A DNA stretch of 64,000 nt from an uncultured Bacteriovorax sp. (GCA_946481315.1 CAMLMH010000006.1:62001-126000), one strand, 5' to 3'; counted from the stretch's first letter, positions 17,683-26,074 are shown. Notes: generated by a model from the letters alone, not told the origin. Numbers and translations: made by a program.

Positions 17683-18189
17683 ATGAGCGAAAAAATTATA
17701 GTTTATCCCATTAGTGCCAACCCACCGACCTGGGGACATGCCGACATCATGATGAGAGCTGCTACTCATTTCGATCATCTCTTCTGGGTTGCTGCAACGA
17801 ACCCTAAAAAAGCCTATATGTTCACTCTGGAAGAAAGACTGGAAATGATGCAGGCTTACGTGGATTACTATAAATTAAAAAACGTCACGATTTGCTCTCA
17901 TGACGGAACCATTGTCCGGTTCGCCGAAGAAAAAGGGGCTCAATTTCTTCTGCGGGGGCTGCGTAACTCTTCTGACTATCAGATGGAACTGGAGCTTTCG
18001 GTAGGAAATCGCGGAATCAGTAAAGAAATTGAAACGATTTGTATGTTTTCCAAGCCACACTTTGCGACCATTTCCTCCAGTCTGATTCGCGAGCTCGCCA
18101 TGCTTAATGAGCGAATCGACCAGTACGTTATGCCGTCCATTGCTAAAAAAATTCTGCATAAACTTCATGGAGACAAGGCCATAAAATAA
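17683..18189 (+). CDS. coaD: Phosphopantetheine adenylyltransferase
   Basis: This 168-residue protein (the family norm is about 160) should catalyse ATP plus 4'-phosphopantetheine to dephospho-CoA, the fourth step of CoA synthesis. The nucleotidyltransferase motif is NPPTWGHADI (13-22), preceded by YPISA where most CoaD proteins have YPGSFD. LLRGLRNSSDYQMELEL matches the RGLRxxxDFxxE motif and TISSSLIREL the ISSSxVRE motif. NadD is the main alternative, but the RGLR and SSS motifs and the length favour CoaD. The flavodoxin-fold gene overlaps its stop codon by one base. CoaX and PanB are encoded about 6 kb away. Confidence 0.88.
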   Translation: MSEKIIVYPISANPPTWGHADIMMRAATHFDHLFWVAATNPKKAYMFTLEERLEMMQAYVDYYKLKNVTICSHDGTIVRFAEEKGAQFLLRGLRNSSDYQMELELSVGNRGISKEIETICMFSKPHFATISSSLIRELAMLNERIDQYVMPSIAKKILHKLHGDKAIK

Positions 18190-18764
18190 TGCGCACACTG
18201 ATTATTCTAGGACATCCGGATAAAAAATCCCTTTGCGCAGGCCTTGCCGATCATTATGAAAAAGGCGCCAGAGAAAAAGGCGGAGACGTTGCCCGTCTTA
18301 ATATTTCAGACCTGAGTTTTAATCCCAACCTCAAACATGGCTATCGCATAATCCAGAATCTGGAGCCTGACCTGGTGGAAGCACAGCGCCTGATTAAATG
18401 GGCCAATCATATTGTTATTGTTTTTCCCGTGTGGTGGGGATCTGTGCCGGCCTTATTGAAAGGTTTTCTGGATCGTTTACTCTTACCAGGTTTTGCTTTT
18501 AAGTATCGCGAAAATTCCCATGCCTGGGATAAGTTGCTTTCAGGAAGAAGTGCACGACTGATTGTAACCAGCGATGCTCCTGTCTGGTGGATGTATCTCA
18601 CATACTTTCATCCAGCAGTTAATATGATGAAAAAAGCAGTCCTGGAATTTTGCGGAGTCTCGCCTGTCACTGTTATGAGTTTTGGCTCAGTGAAAGACGC
18701 CAACGAAAAAAAACGTGAAGGAATGCTCTACAAAGCTTTCCGTGCGGGCCTGGATGAAAACTGA
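18189..18764 (+). CDS. NAD(P)H-dependent flavodoxin-fold oxidoreductase
   Basis: This 191-residue protein is of the Flavodoxin_2 / NAD(P)H:quinone reductase type (relatives KefF, MdaB). Evidence is the opening strand and FMN loop RTLIILGHPDKKSLCAGLAD, the HIVIVFPVWWGSVPALLKGF segment that is diagnostic for the family, and a later CGVSPVTVMSFGSV. It likely binds FAD or FMN and reduces quinones or similar electrophiles in the cytoplasm. It is translationally coupled to coaD (TAATG) and overlaps the next gene by 11 nt. Confidence 0.85.
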   Translation: MRTLIILGHPDKKSLCAGLADHYEKGAREKGGDVARLNISDLSFNPNLKHGYRIIQNLEPDLVEAQRLIKWANHIVIVFPVWWGSVPALLKGFLDRLLLPGFAFKYRENSHAWDKLLSGRSARLIVTSDAPVWWMYLTYFHPAVNMMKKAVLEFCGVSPVTVMSFGSVKDANEKKREGMLYKAFRAGLDEN

Positions 18765-19272
18765 TTCTTTAGGACTAAAACGCGGAGAAGTCCGCTTAGT
18801 GCCGCATAATCCCTTGTGGAAATCTGCCTTTATTGAAGAAAGCTCGCGTATCATCGCAAATCTGCCTGAATTAAAACTTCATCATATTGGTTCAACGTCT
18901 ATCGAAGGTCTGAGTGCTAAGCCCATACTGGATATCATGGGGGAAGTTGAAAAAATAATTCAGGCAGATGTAATGCAACCTGTACTGGAACAACTCGGCT
19001 ATGAATGGAAAGGCGAATACGGGATCAGAGGAAGAAGGTATTGTGTTTTGTACGAAGGTGATACTGCTTTAGTTCATCTGCACATTCTGGAATCAGATTC
19101 TGCTGAATTCAAAAATCATCTGTTGTTTCGGGAAAGGCTGAATGAGAATCTCGCCTTAAGGGATGAATACGATCAACTCAAAAAAACACTGGCCGAAGCA
19201 GGCATGAGCCGTGAAGCTTATACAGAAGCCAAAGCCGGTTTTATCCAGAAAGTCTTAACGAATAAAATTTAA
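18754..19272 (+). CDS. GrpB/UPF0157 family protein
   Basis: From the ATG at 18754 the product has 172 residues. The GrpB family signature is present: VPHNPLWKSAFIEESSRI, HHIGSTSIEGLSAKPILDI (nucleotidyltransferase-like GSTS and D) and RERLNENLALRDEYDQLK at the end. The family belongs to the nucleotidyltransferase superfamily and is fused to dephospho-CoA kinase (CoaE) in actinobacteria. Its place in a coaD operon is therefore suggestive, although no activity is established. The start overlaps the flavodoxin gene by 11 nt, and its 3' end overlaps the convergent transposase gene by 18 nt. Confidence 0.85.
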   Translation: MKTDSLGLKRGEVRLVPHNPLWKSAFIEESSRIIANLPELKLHHIGSTSIEGLSAKPILDIMGEVEKIIQADVMQPVLEQLGYEWKGEYGIRGRRYCVLYEGDTALVHLHILESDSAEFKNHLLFRERLNENLALRDEYDQLKKTLAEAGMSREAYTEAKAGFIQKVLTNKI

Positions 19273-19917
19273 TTTCCTGAAATATAACTTTTCCTTGTCC
19301 AGAATTTTCTGCAACTTGTTCTGCAAATCTTTAAGAAAATCACTTTTTTGAATATCTGCCAGAATTTTTTTTGAGAGTGGCCCGTAAAGTTTATTGAGAC
19401 AGTTACAAACAACTATCGAATTGTAGGGATCCAGAATGGATTTTGTTCTGGAATGATGAATGCCATTATTGAAAATATAATGAAGAACATTTTTCAATTC
19501 TCTTGGGGATGTAATTTTGCGCAAATGATAGCGATGTTTGTACACTGAACCAGTTACACCTTTTATCTTATTTATTCTTTTTGACAAAGATATACCTAAA
19601 GCCTGCATACCCTGATGAACAACTGATTTGTCGGATGCTTCAACCAAAAGATGAATATGATTATACTCAAGTGTGTAATGAATAATTTTTAATCCTTTAC
19701 GACGAGCTCTTAAAATAGCGTGATGGAGTGCCCTTAAAACAAGCTTGGACTTTATATCTGCCTTATGGGACCTGACTTTAATTGTAAGATGCAGTGAGGT
19801 GGTGCGGAATATTTCTTCCCGCTCTATGTGTCGTATTCCTTTGTCATGAATGGCTGGACGACCAGCTTTTTTATAATTCAGAAGTGTAAGTTGAGTGTGT
19901 TTTCTGATTTTCTTCAT
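19255..19917 (-). mobile_element. Y1 (IS200-like/RAYT-type) transposase gene
   Basis: This 220-residue single-strand transposase-like protein has the HUH motif in YNHIHLLVEA, a preceding RALHHAILRARRKGLKIIHY helix-strand, and a candidate catalytic Tyr in VLHYIFNNGIHHS. The basic N-terminus and lack of tandem family copies fit the domesticated REP-associated (RAYT) or chromosomal Y1 transposases common in this lineage. I see no flanking REP palindromes or target duplications. AGAGG lies 7 nt before the ATG but inside a small hairpin (19922-19936: ACCTC and GAGGT around TGCAG), which could hold translation down. The 3' end overlaps the GrpB gene by 18 nt. Confidence 0.78.
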
Positions 19918-19974
19918 GCAAACCTCTGCAGGAGGTAATGCAATTCTCTGGAAGCCGGAAGTTCTGAAGTGGTA

Positions 19975-20865
19975 TTATTCAGCTGAGATTTTGAACCACT
20001 CGATCAATTGCTGAAGTTTATCGTTCGAGGAAAGTGATGAAGCAAAAGTCCCTTCGAATTCCAGGATGAGCGCTTTTTTATTTTGGGCAGATCTGGACAG
20101 GAAAATTGGGCGAAGAAAACTTTTTTCTTTTTCAACAACGGTCACATAAGAGAGCAGCAATTCAAACGAATTGAGATTTTCTTTTTTTGTGGCGGCCATA
20201 AAGACACTTCGGCGCATATCGCGTCCCCAGGTTTTGTAACCCTGAGACCAATTTAAAAGGTCTCTCTGGTAGTCGAGAGAAAATTCATTTTCATATTTTC
20301 CAGAGCAAATGCGACAGGCACTGTCTTTACGATCTGAAGGCAAAATTTTATTAAAGCAACATTCTTCGCAAGTATAAGCTATTTCCAGTCCTTCACTGTG
20401 CAGATATCCACAATTGTGAATCATTTCGTGGAAGATAATGGATTTTAATTCCTGAGGATTGTGACGGTAGAGATCGGGCAGTTTGGGCCCTAACCATAGA
20501 TAAGGGTGACGTTTGCTGCTTCCTGGAAAAGAGCCAACTGCTCCGATTTCTTTTCCGAAAGGCCAGCTTCCGCATAATAATTTGGGCGGATTTCCCTGAT
20601 CGGCAAACAGCTGATCGAAACATGAAATAATTTGTTCACCAACCGGGCCGGAAGTAGATAAATCTTTCAGACACTTTTTTCCATCCTGCATAGTCTGGTG
20701 ATAGAAACGGGATAATTCCCGAACCGGCAGCCTTTCTTTGCAATCGGTTTCAATCTTCAGATTTTTATCATCCAGATAGAATCCGTCCTTTTGCTGAAAA
20801 TCCTTCGCTGGACTTGAACAACAGGCTAAGATCATAAAAAAAGAAAAAAAGGTTTTAAATTTCAA
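19975..20865 (-). CDS. Putative metzincin-like metalloprotease lipoprotein
   Basis: This 296-residue protein starts at a TTG (20865) with GAGG 9 nt upstream. The N-terminus MKFKTFFSFFMILAC gives a probable lipid anchor at C15. Residues 146-156, HEMIHNCGYLH, fit the metzincin zinc motif HExxHxxGxxH exactly. It is followed by a Cys-rich loop, CEECCF and CRIC, that may bind another metal or form disulfides. The Met-turn was not identified with certainty. It overlaps the preceding gene (secreted, Cys-containing) by 11 nt, so the two are probably an enzyme and partner pair. Substrates are unknown; a cell-envelope or prey-protein protease is a reasonable guess. Confidence 0.65.
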   Translation of the reverse strand: MKFKTFFSFFMILACCSSPAKDFQQKDGFYLDDKNLKIETDCKERLPVRELSRFYHQTMQDGKKCLKDLSTSGPVGEQIISCFDQLFADQGNPPKLLCGSWPFGKEIGAVGSFPGSSKRHPYLWLGPKLPDLYRHNPQELKSIIFHEMIHNCGYLHSEGLEIAYTCEECCFNKILPSDRKDSACRICSGKYENEFSLDYQRDLLNWSQGYKTWGRDMRRSVFMAATKKENLNSFELLLSYVTVVEKEKSFLRPIFLSRSAQNKKALILEFEGTFASSLSSNDKLQQLIEWFKISAE

Positions 20866-21706
20866 GGATAAGATCCTCTGAAAACCATTTCTTTTTAATC
20901 TTTATTCCTTCCAGTGATTCATTCTTTTCAAAGTTCTCCAGCAGATAAGGCTCCATGCTTTTTATAAAATCTTCACTGCAGCCATTAGGAACTTCTGCTC
21001 CCATCGTTGTAAAGCTGGATGCGAGTTTTCTTTCAACCCCTGCCAGTGAATGGATTGAAGTATCACTAAGAATGCTCGGAACTTTAATGTCATGGCAACA
21101 ATCTTCGCCGGAACTAATTTCTTTGAGTGTTTTATTCTGATAGAGCTTTTTAAAAAACTCAAAAGAATCACGGGTAGAGGGTGAGTGATAGGGTTTCAAA
21201 TTTTCGGCGGCTGTACCCATAGCAAAAACATGAGTCACATTTACAGAAGGTGTATCAGTTTTTCCCAAAATGCTGATAACGAAATCACTACCACCTTCAA
21301 TGGACAGTGGAATTCCTCCCGCACAGATAAAATTGAGCTGGTGAACTTTACGCAGTAATGGATTGATGTTTTTTTCTATAAAAAGATACTGCCGGACATG
21401 AGCAGAAGGAACATTTTCAAATTCAACTTTCAGTGGGGAAATTATAATTTTGTTTTCTGTCTGATGATCTTTTTTTATTTCACCTTTCATTGAATATTTG
21501 CTGGTCTTCTTAAAACAAGCCGGTTGATTATTTATAGACAGCGGAACATTGGTTGTGTCTTTGTCGTAAAATCCGGCAGAGGAGCTGCCACCACCAAAAG
21601 AAATTCCAAAACCACTCTCGTGGTACACACCGATATGACCAGTGTTACACTTACTCCAGAGCGGATTAGAGGCCGTGAATAAAAGGAAAAAAAGCAGCTT
21701 CTTCAT
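20855..21706 (-). CDS. Secreted hypothetical protein, partner of the metalloprotease
   Basis: This 283-residue protein has a signal peptide (MKKLLFFLLFTASNPLWSKC). The mature N-terminus is Gly/Ser-rich (GFGISFGGGSSSAGFYD), and later parts contain a CC pair (GEDCCHDIKVP) and other Cys. I do not recognise the family. It is translated just before the metzincin-like lipoprotein, overlapping its start, which suggests that it is an inhibitor, chaperone or substrate-binding partner. Confidence 0.55.
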   Translation of the reverse strand: MKKLLFFLLFTASNPLWSKCNTGHIGVYHESGFGISFGGGSSSAGFYDKDTTNVPLSINNQPACFKKTSKYSMKGEIKKDHQTENKIIISPLKVEFENVPSAHVRQYLFIEKNINPLLRKVHQLNFICAGGIPLSIEGGSDFVISILGKTDTPSVNVTHVFAMGTAAENLKPYHSPSTRDSFEFFKKLYQNKTLKEISSGEDCCHDIKVPSILSDTSIHSLAGVERKLASSFTTMGAEVPNGCSEDFIKSMEPYLLENFEKNESLEGIKIKKKWFSEDLILEI

Positions 21707-21726
21707 TCTGCCATATTCGGAAGAAT

Positions 21727-22566
21727 TTATTTGGAGCTTGAGCCCAGGGCTACGGCATTAATCACATATCCGGCTGCCAGCATACCATAAGTAGCCGTAA
21801 CGTGGGTTATAGAACCCATGCCTGATTCACAATCCAGTTTCAGATTTGTTTCCGGATCTGGGACAGCGCATGTTTCACCCTCGGCTGTGGGGAAGACCGG
21901 GTCTTCGGCTGAGAAGACACAAGGGATATTAAATTTGGGACGCTTTTTAATTGAAGTCACTCCGCTGCCTGGAAATTCATGTTGCTGCCGTAATTTTTTT
22001 CGTAGTTTAAAAAGCAAAGCATCTTTAACTGTTTCGCCGAGATCTACGATTTTAACCTGTGATGGATCACGTTTGCCCGCGGCTCCGCCCACCACCATAA
22101 TGGGAATCTTTCTTTCCTGGCATTTGGAGATAAGCAGACATTTGTTATTTAAACTGTCGATGGCTTCAATAATAAAATTGCAATTCCTGTCCAAAATGGC
22201 ATCAGCTGTTTTTTCAGTAAAAAAATCGGCGTGTGCTTCCACCCTGCATTGCGGATTAATGGCAAGAATTCTTTCTTTTAAAGCCTCGACTTTTAGTTTG
22301 CCGAATGATCCGTCGAGCGCCGGAAGCTGCCGGTTAGTATTGGTGATGCAAATATCGTCCATATCTACTAAAGTGATGGCGCCCACACCTGATCGTGCCA
22401 GTGCTTCTGCAGCCCAGGAGCCCACTCCGCCCACTCCTATGACCATAATATGTGCCCTCAGTAAATTCCTGAGTCCGCTAACACCATATAGACGAGCGAT
22501 GCCGCCAAAACGCAAATTAAAGTCGTCGCTATTGAAATCTGTTTGATCCATGCGCAGACTATACAT
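21727..22566 (-). CDS. tcdA: tRNA threonylcarbamoyladenosine dehydratase
   Basis: The E1-like protein TcdA (CsdL/YgdL) uses ATP to cyclise t6A37 to ct6A in tRNA. It starts with FNLRFGGIARLYG, the TcdA signature, followed by the Rossmann loop VIGVGGVGSWAAEALARSG, TLVDMDDICITNTNRQ and the adenylation region. IEAIDSLNNKCLLI and VGGAAGKRDPSQVKIVDL are typical. The C-terminus GSITHVTATYGMLAAGYVIN is a membrane-tethering or packing helix. The ATG at 22566 with AAAAGG upstream is preferred, giving 279 residues; GTG 22572 and ATG 22551 are alternatives. Confidence 0.92.
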   Translation of the reverse strand: MYSLRMDQTDFNSDDFNLRFGGIARLYGVSGLRNLLRAHIMVIGVGGVGSWAAEALARSGVGAITLVDMDDICITNTNRQLPALDGSFGKLKVEALKERILAINPQCRVEAHADFFTEKTADAILDRNCNFIIEAIDSLNNKCLLISKCQERKIPIMVVGGAAGKRDPSQVKIVDLGETVKDALLFKLRKKLRQQHEFPGSGVTSIKKRPKFNIPCVFSAEDPVFPTAEGETCAVPDPETNLKLDCESGMGSITHVTATYGMLAAGYVINAVALGSSSK

Positions 22567-22609
22567 TTTCACCTTTTCTTTTAAAAGAGAGGGGAGAATA
22601 ATTATAGAT

Positions 22610-23335
22610 ATGTTTCAAAACGATCAGGATTCCATTTATGAGCCTTCGAACATGTTTGTCTGGTTTATTCTGGGCTTTCAGGGAGGTATATTAAATATAG
22701 GCGGATACCTCGCGGTCCATCGTTTTGTCTCGCATATTACCGGATTTGCTACCCTTTTCGGTACCACATTCATAGAAAAAGACCTGAAAAATGCTGTGGG
22801 AATGCTGTTAGTTCCCCTGATGTTTCTGATCGGAGTTATGGTCTCAGCCTGGTTTATTGAACGAAGGCGTCTGTTAAATAAGCCACCGAAATATTCTCTT
22901 ATATTTTCGCTGATAATTCTCAATCTCCTGGTTTTGTCCATGGGGGGAATGAGCGGTTACCTGGGAACTTTTGGAGAAGAATTTAATTTCGGAAGGGATT
23001 ATTTTGTTCTTTTCCTCCTGGCCTACACCTGCGGACTGCAAAATGCGACTATCTCATCGGCTTCCCGTTCCGTTGTCCGGACTACACATATTACCGGACC
23101 TTCGACTGATCTGGGCATTGGTCTGGTTAAGTTATGGACAACCAGAAGGCATATGGATCAACGGGAAAAGTTTATTGTTCTGTGCCGGATGGGGATTATT
23201 CTTTCGTTTATCCTGGGTTCCCTCGCCGGAGCTTATTGTTTTCGCCGTTTTGAATTTATGGGCTTTCTTTTTCCCATGGCGATCAGTCTTTTTGTAGCTT
23301 ATAGGCTTCGTTTACGTGCTTATAACGCTGTATAA
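22610..23335 (+). CDS. DUF1275 (YoaK-like) membrane protein
   Basis: This 241-residue inner-membrane protein starts at the ATG at 22610; the upstream GGGGAG is 13 nt away. Five to six hydrophobic segments are visible. Family hallmarks are FILGFQGGILNIGGYLAVHRFVSHITGF at the start (cited in part), LAYTCGLQNATISSAS, and THITGPSTDLGIGLVKL. DUF1275 proteins are widespread and of unknown function, possibly transporters. It is divergent from tcdA with a 43-bp gap. Confidence 0.85.
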   Translation: MFQNDQDSIYEPSNMFVWFILGFQGGILNIGGYLAVHRFVSHITGFATLFGTTFIEKDLKNAVGMLLVPLMFLIGVMVSAWFIERRRLLNKPPKYSLIFSLIILNLLVLSMGGMSGYLGTFGEEFNFGRDYFVLFLLAYTCGLQNATISSASRSVVRTTHITGPSTDLGIGLVKLWTTRRHMDQREKFIVLCRMGIILSFILGSLAGAYCFRRFEFMGFLFPMAISLFVAYRLRLRAYNAV

Positions 23336-23407
23336 AGATTTCACACCAGGCCTTTAGGTTTAAAAGATCATTTATAATCTTCTCATTGCAAAAATGAGGA
23401 GCATTGT

Positions 23408-23701
23408 ATGTCACTGCAGAAGTTTAAAATTGTTTCACCAAAAGACGGTCAGTCAGTGGATAGTGTTTTTGAAACGCTGTTAATTAATACGGATCATATT
23501 ATATCTTTGAAGCCAATTCGTATGGTAGTTGAAGAAAAACTGATTATGGGTTACTGGATCCGAACAACTAACGGTAAAAAATATCGTGCGGTGGAAATTC
23601 CTGAAAAATTAATTACTCTGCTTGAAGATGAAGCTCAAATAGAAGGCGTAAAGCTGAATGTACTAAGTGAGGAGCCATCTCAAACGGAACTTCTGAATTA
23701 A
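23408..23701 (+). CDS. Small conserved-looking protein, FlbD-like fold possible
   Basis: This 97-residue soluble protein has GAGGAG 7 nt before its ATG. The core ...TLLINTDHIISLKPI... and YWIRTTNGKKYRAVEIPE reads like a short beta-barrel of the FlbD/YlzI type (value-of-residue strands around a TxNG turn), but this is a loose resemblance. Its last 89 nt overlap the 3' end of the convergent coaX gene. A hairpin (CTCATT 23382-23387, AATGAG 23393-23398) covers part of its ribosome site. Confidence 0.5.
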   Translation: MSLQKFKIVSPKDGQSVDSVFETLLINTDHIISLKPIRMVVEEKLIMGYWIRTTNGKKYRAVEIPEKLITLLEDEAQIEGVKLNVLSEEPSQTELLN

Positions 23702-24311
23702 AGATTTTTTTTATGTCGTCTGCGCTCCCGCCCGTTAAAATTATTCTGTCGGGAGTGAACTCTTTAATTAAATTTCCAATTGTTGAATACAGATAAAACC
23801 TGGTGGCCAGGAGGATTGCTTCTTCCGTTGAGTGAGGGAGGTCATTTATTTTTGTGTTTACTGAATGACGGTATTGCTCTGTTGTCAGATGAGGTAATTG
23901 CTGGCTTAGAGCATAGGACGAAAGAAATCTTTCGATGCCCGGAAAGATATAACCTCCGGAAAAGCCCTTATCATTTATCAGATCACAGGTAATAAAAGTC
24001 CCTGCATCGACAACCATTACACTTTCATTTTGTTTTCTTGACTTGTATGCAAAATATCCGGTCACAAGCCTGTCTTCTCCCAGCGAGAGAGAATATTGAA
24101 CAGGCATATCAAAAAATGATTTGTCTTCTCTAAACTGGCTTAACTGAATACTGGCCTGTAGATTGAGTTTTTTTCCGACGCTGGAGATAAGAATGAAATC
24201 TCCAGTTTGGTATTGATAATTTTCCAATAAAGTATGAAGAATGACTTTTCCATTTTCATGAATGGCAACATTTGGATTAGTATTGCCGTTATCAATTGTG
24301 ATCAGTCTCAT
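23613..24311 (-). CDS. coaX: Type III pantothenate kinase
   Basis: This 232-residue ASKHA-fold kinase phosphorylates pantothenate, the first committed step of CoA synthesis. Motifs are DNGNTN (7-12, phosphate 1), GEDRL (the GxDR pantothenate segment), DAGTFITCDL (phosphate 2) and GGYIFPG, then LTGGSAD for the adenosine side. It is somewhat short compared with the 250-260 usual, but the C-terminus looks natural. ATGA couples it to panB. The 89-nt overlap with the convergent small gene is unusual. Confidence 0.9.
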   Translation of the reverse strand: MRLITIDNGNTNPNVAIHENGKVILHTLLENYQYQTGDFILISSVGKKLNLQASIQLSQFREDKSFFDMPVQYSLSLGEDRLVTGYFAYKSRKQNESVMVVDAGTFITCDLINDKGFSGGYIFPGIERFLSSYALSQQLPHLTTEQYRHSVNTKINDLPHSTEEAILLATRFYLYSTIGNLIKEFTPDRIILTGGSADDIKKIFNSEVPFEMAPHLVHSALRLLFELHLQAE

Positions 24312-25072
24312 TTTAGATATTGCTCAATGAGTTTCTTTTTAAATTCGTAAACGTTACCAACTGGTTTACAGAATTTAGGAGGATCTTTCTTTCCCATATG
24401 CAATAGATCATTGATCACCAGAACCTGGCCATCAGTGTCTTTACCGGATCCAATGCCAATTGTTGGAATTTTAAGTTTAGCTGTAATTTCACGGGCAAGG
24501 TTTTCTTCGACAAATTCAAGAACGATGGCAAAACAACCAGCCTTTTCCAGCGCTTTGGCTTCTTTCATCAACCGGGTCTGTGAAGCTTTGTCTTTGCCAT
24601 GTGTATAATAGCCACCCTGTTCATGTACTGATTGAGGAGTAAGACCTATATGGCCCATAACCGGTATTCCGATTTGAGTTAGGCGCTCAATGAGTTCACA
24701 TTCAAAAGGGTAAGCACCTTCTAGTTTTACAGCCTCTGCTCCGCTTTGCTGAAAGAGCCGGATGGCATTTTGCAGTCCGAGTTCCATGGTTGCATAAGTG
24801 CCGAATGGTAAATCTGCTACGACGAATGTATCGGGAGCTCCAGCCTTCACGGCTTTTGAAAACAGAATCATAGTTTCCAGGTCGACCTGAACAGTGTAGT
24901 CATATCCTAATACGACATTACCCACGCTGTCTCCGACAAGAATAATATCCAGGCTGGTTTCATTCAATAACTGAGCAGTCTGAAAATCATAACAAGTCAG
25001 AACCTGCAGGCCCTTCTTCGCACTCTTTTTCATTGCCCGGATTTTACGTGTGTCGAGTTTTTTCTTTTCCAT
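24308..25072 (-). CDS. panB: 3-methyl-2-oxobutanoate hydroxymethyltransferase
   Basis: This is ketopantoate hydroxymethyltransferase, which makes ketopantoate from 2-oxoisovalerate and methylene-tetrahydrofolate. The start is placed at the ATG at 25072 (254 residues), 9 nt after the preceding stop codon; a longer frame from 25141 would overlap the upstream gene by 61 nt. Motifs are LTCYDFQTAQLL, ILVGDSVGNVVLGYD (metal-binding Asp), VVADLPFGTY, AVKLEGAY, VMGHIGLTPQS and ECELIERL. It lies in the order KARI-like, panB, coaX, so that three enzymes related to pantothenate/CoA are translated from one message. Confidence 0.95.
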   Translation of the reverse strand: MEKKKLDTRKIRAMKKSAKKGLQVLTCYDFQTAQLLNETSLDIILVGDSVGNVVLGYDYTVQVDLETMILFSKAVKAGAPDTFVVADLPFGTYATMELGLQNAIRLFQQSGAEAVKLEGAYPFECELIERLTQIGIPVMGHIGLTPQSVHEQGGYYTHGKDKASQTRLMKEAKALEKAGCFAIVLEFVEENLAREITAKLKIPTIGIGSGKDTDGQVLVINDLLHMGKKDPPKFCKPVGNVYEFKKKLIEQYLK

Positions 25073-25080
25073 GTCAGCTC

Positions 25081-26004
25081 TTAGTTTATTAATTGATTTT
25101 TTAACGTAGCAAAAGTTTTGGTTAATTCTTCTTTTTCCCATTCTTTGAGAACTTCATCCCGCAACAGGTTTGCATCTATTTCAACTTCCTTCATGAATTT
25201 ATTGCTCTCTATATCTTTATACAGATCATTCAGATGTTGTTTGAAATCAGCATCGATCAAAAAGCGTCTTCCTTTTTGAGAGCCAATCAATGCATTGGGC
25301 GAAATGAGCTTAAAAAAGGCTTCCGGTCCCAGTGAGACCAGTGCTTGAGAAATAGATTTAAGCTCAAGAAAGCATTCCATGAAAGCCACTTCTTTTGAGA
25401 CATTATTTTTGCGAAGAATATTATAAGATTCCAATGCAACATAAGGCAGTATTGAACAGAGTAATGATTGCTCTGAAAAAAGATCTGCTTTGCATTCTTC
25501 TTCTGCAGATGACTCAAAGAGAGCGTTAAATCCTGCGAGTGCAGCCAGATTTTTTAATTCAGGTAACATTTCACGATCTGCAAAATAAGCCGCCCCAATT
25601 TTTCCTTTGACTTCGTACTGATATCGAACCTCACTGGCTATAGCCTTAGGGGCCAGCAGGGAATGATTTAATTGGGGGTAAATGGCCTTGAGTTTATGTT
25701 TCATCAGACTAAAACCGTGAGCATAAACAATGTGGGTTCCGCTTTTTAAAAATTGCGAATTTTTGCTGAAAAAATCGAGGTGCCTGTCGTCGGGGATAAG
25801 CAGAACAATTAAATTCGAATTCTGCAATTCTGGAGATTCTGTTTTGATTGTTTTAAACCCCAGGGCGATAGCATTTTGGGCAGATGAACTTTCGGGTTGA
25901 AGGGCAATAGTTACTTCAACTCCGGAATCGCGAAGATTTAGTGCCCAGGCCTTAGCTTGTGATCCGAATCCAATAATTGTTACTGAGAATTTTGGCCCGA
26001 TCAT
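25081..26004 (-). CDS. Ketol-acid reductoisomerase (IlvC)-like NADP-dependent enzyme; candidate ketopantoate reductase
   Basis: This 307-residue protein follows the class I KARI plan. The Rossmann start is IGFGSQAKAWALNLRDSG (11-28), followed by LIPDDRHLDFF, AHGF with H96, and LAPK with K120. The helical knot domain has DLFSEQ (D174, E178), MECFLELK (E210, E214) and SPN with S235, at the spacing expected for the two-magnesium site. Sequence elsewhere is far from canonical IlvC: APKAIASEVRYQY replaces the usual APKGPGHxVR. IlvC is known to reduce ketopantoate as a side activity, and this gene is the first of a panB-coaX operon with no panE or panC in sight. A role in pantoate formation is therefore likely, but real branched-chain synthesis cannot be excluded. 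Confidence 0.78.
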   Translation of the reverse strand: MIGPKFSVTIIGFGSQAKAWALNLRDSGVEVTIALQPESSSAQNAIALGFKTIKTESPELQNSNLIVLLIPDDRHLDFFSKNSQFLKSGTHIVYAHGFSLMKHKLKAIYPQLNHSLLAPKAIASEVRYQYEVKGKIGAAYFADREMLPELKNLAALAGFNALFESSAEEECKADLFSEQSLLCSILPYVALESYNILRKNNVSKEVAFMECFLELKSISQALVSLGPEAFFKLISPNALIGSQKGRRFLIDADFKQHLNDLYKDIESNKFMKEVEIDANLLRDEVLKEWEKEELTKTFATLKNQLIN

Positions 26005-26074
26005 TTGTCCGTTTCCTTTCCCCTATGAGATGAGATAAAGTTACACTTAAACCATACAAGAGGCTAGTGTTTCA

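Noticed and set aside
21818..22546. Long open frame (242 codons) on the plus strand opposite tcdA
   Set aside because: It is antisense to the well-supported tcdA gene, has a biased Ser-rich composition typical of shadow frames, and lacks a recognisable domain.
23613..24311. Frameshift or premature stop in coaX
   Set aside because: The protein is short and overlaps another gene, but all CoaX motifs are present and the C-terminus reads naturally.
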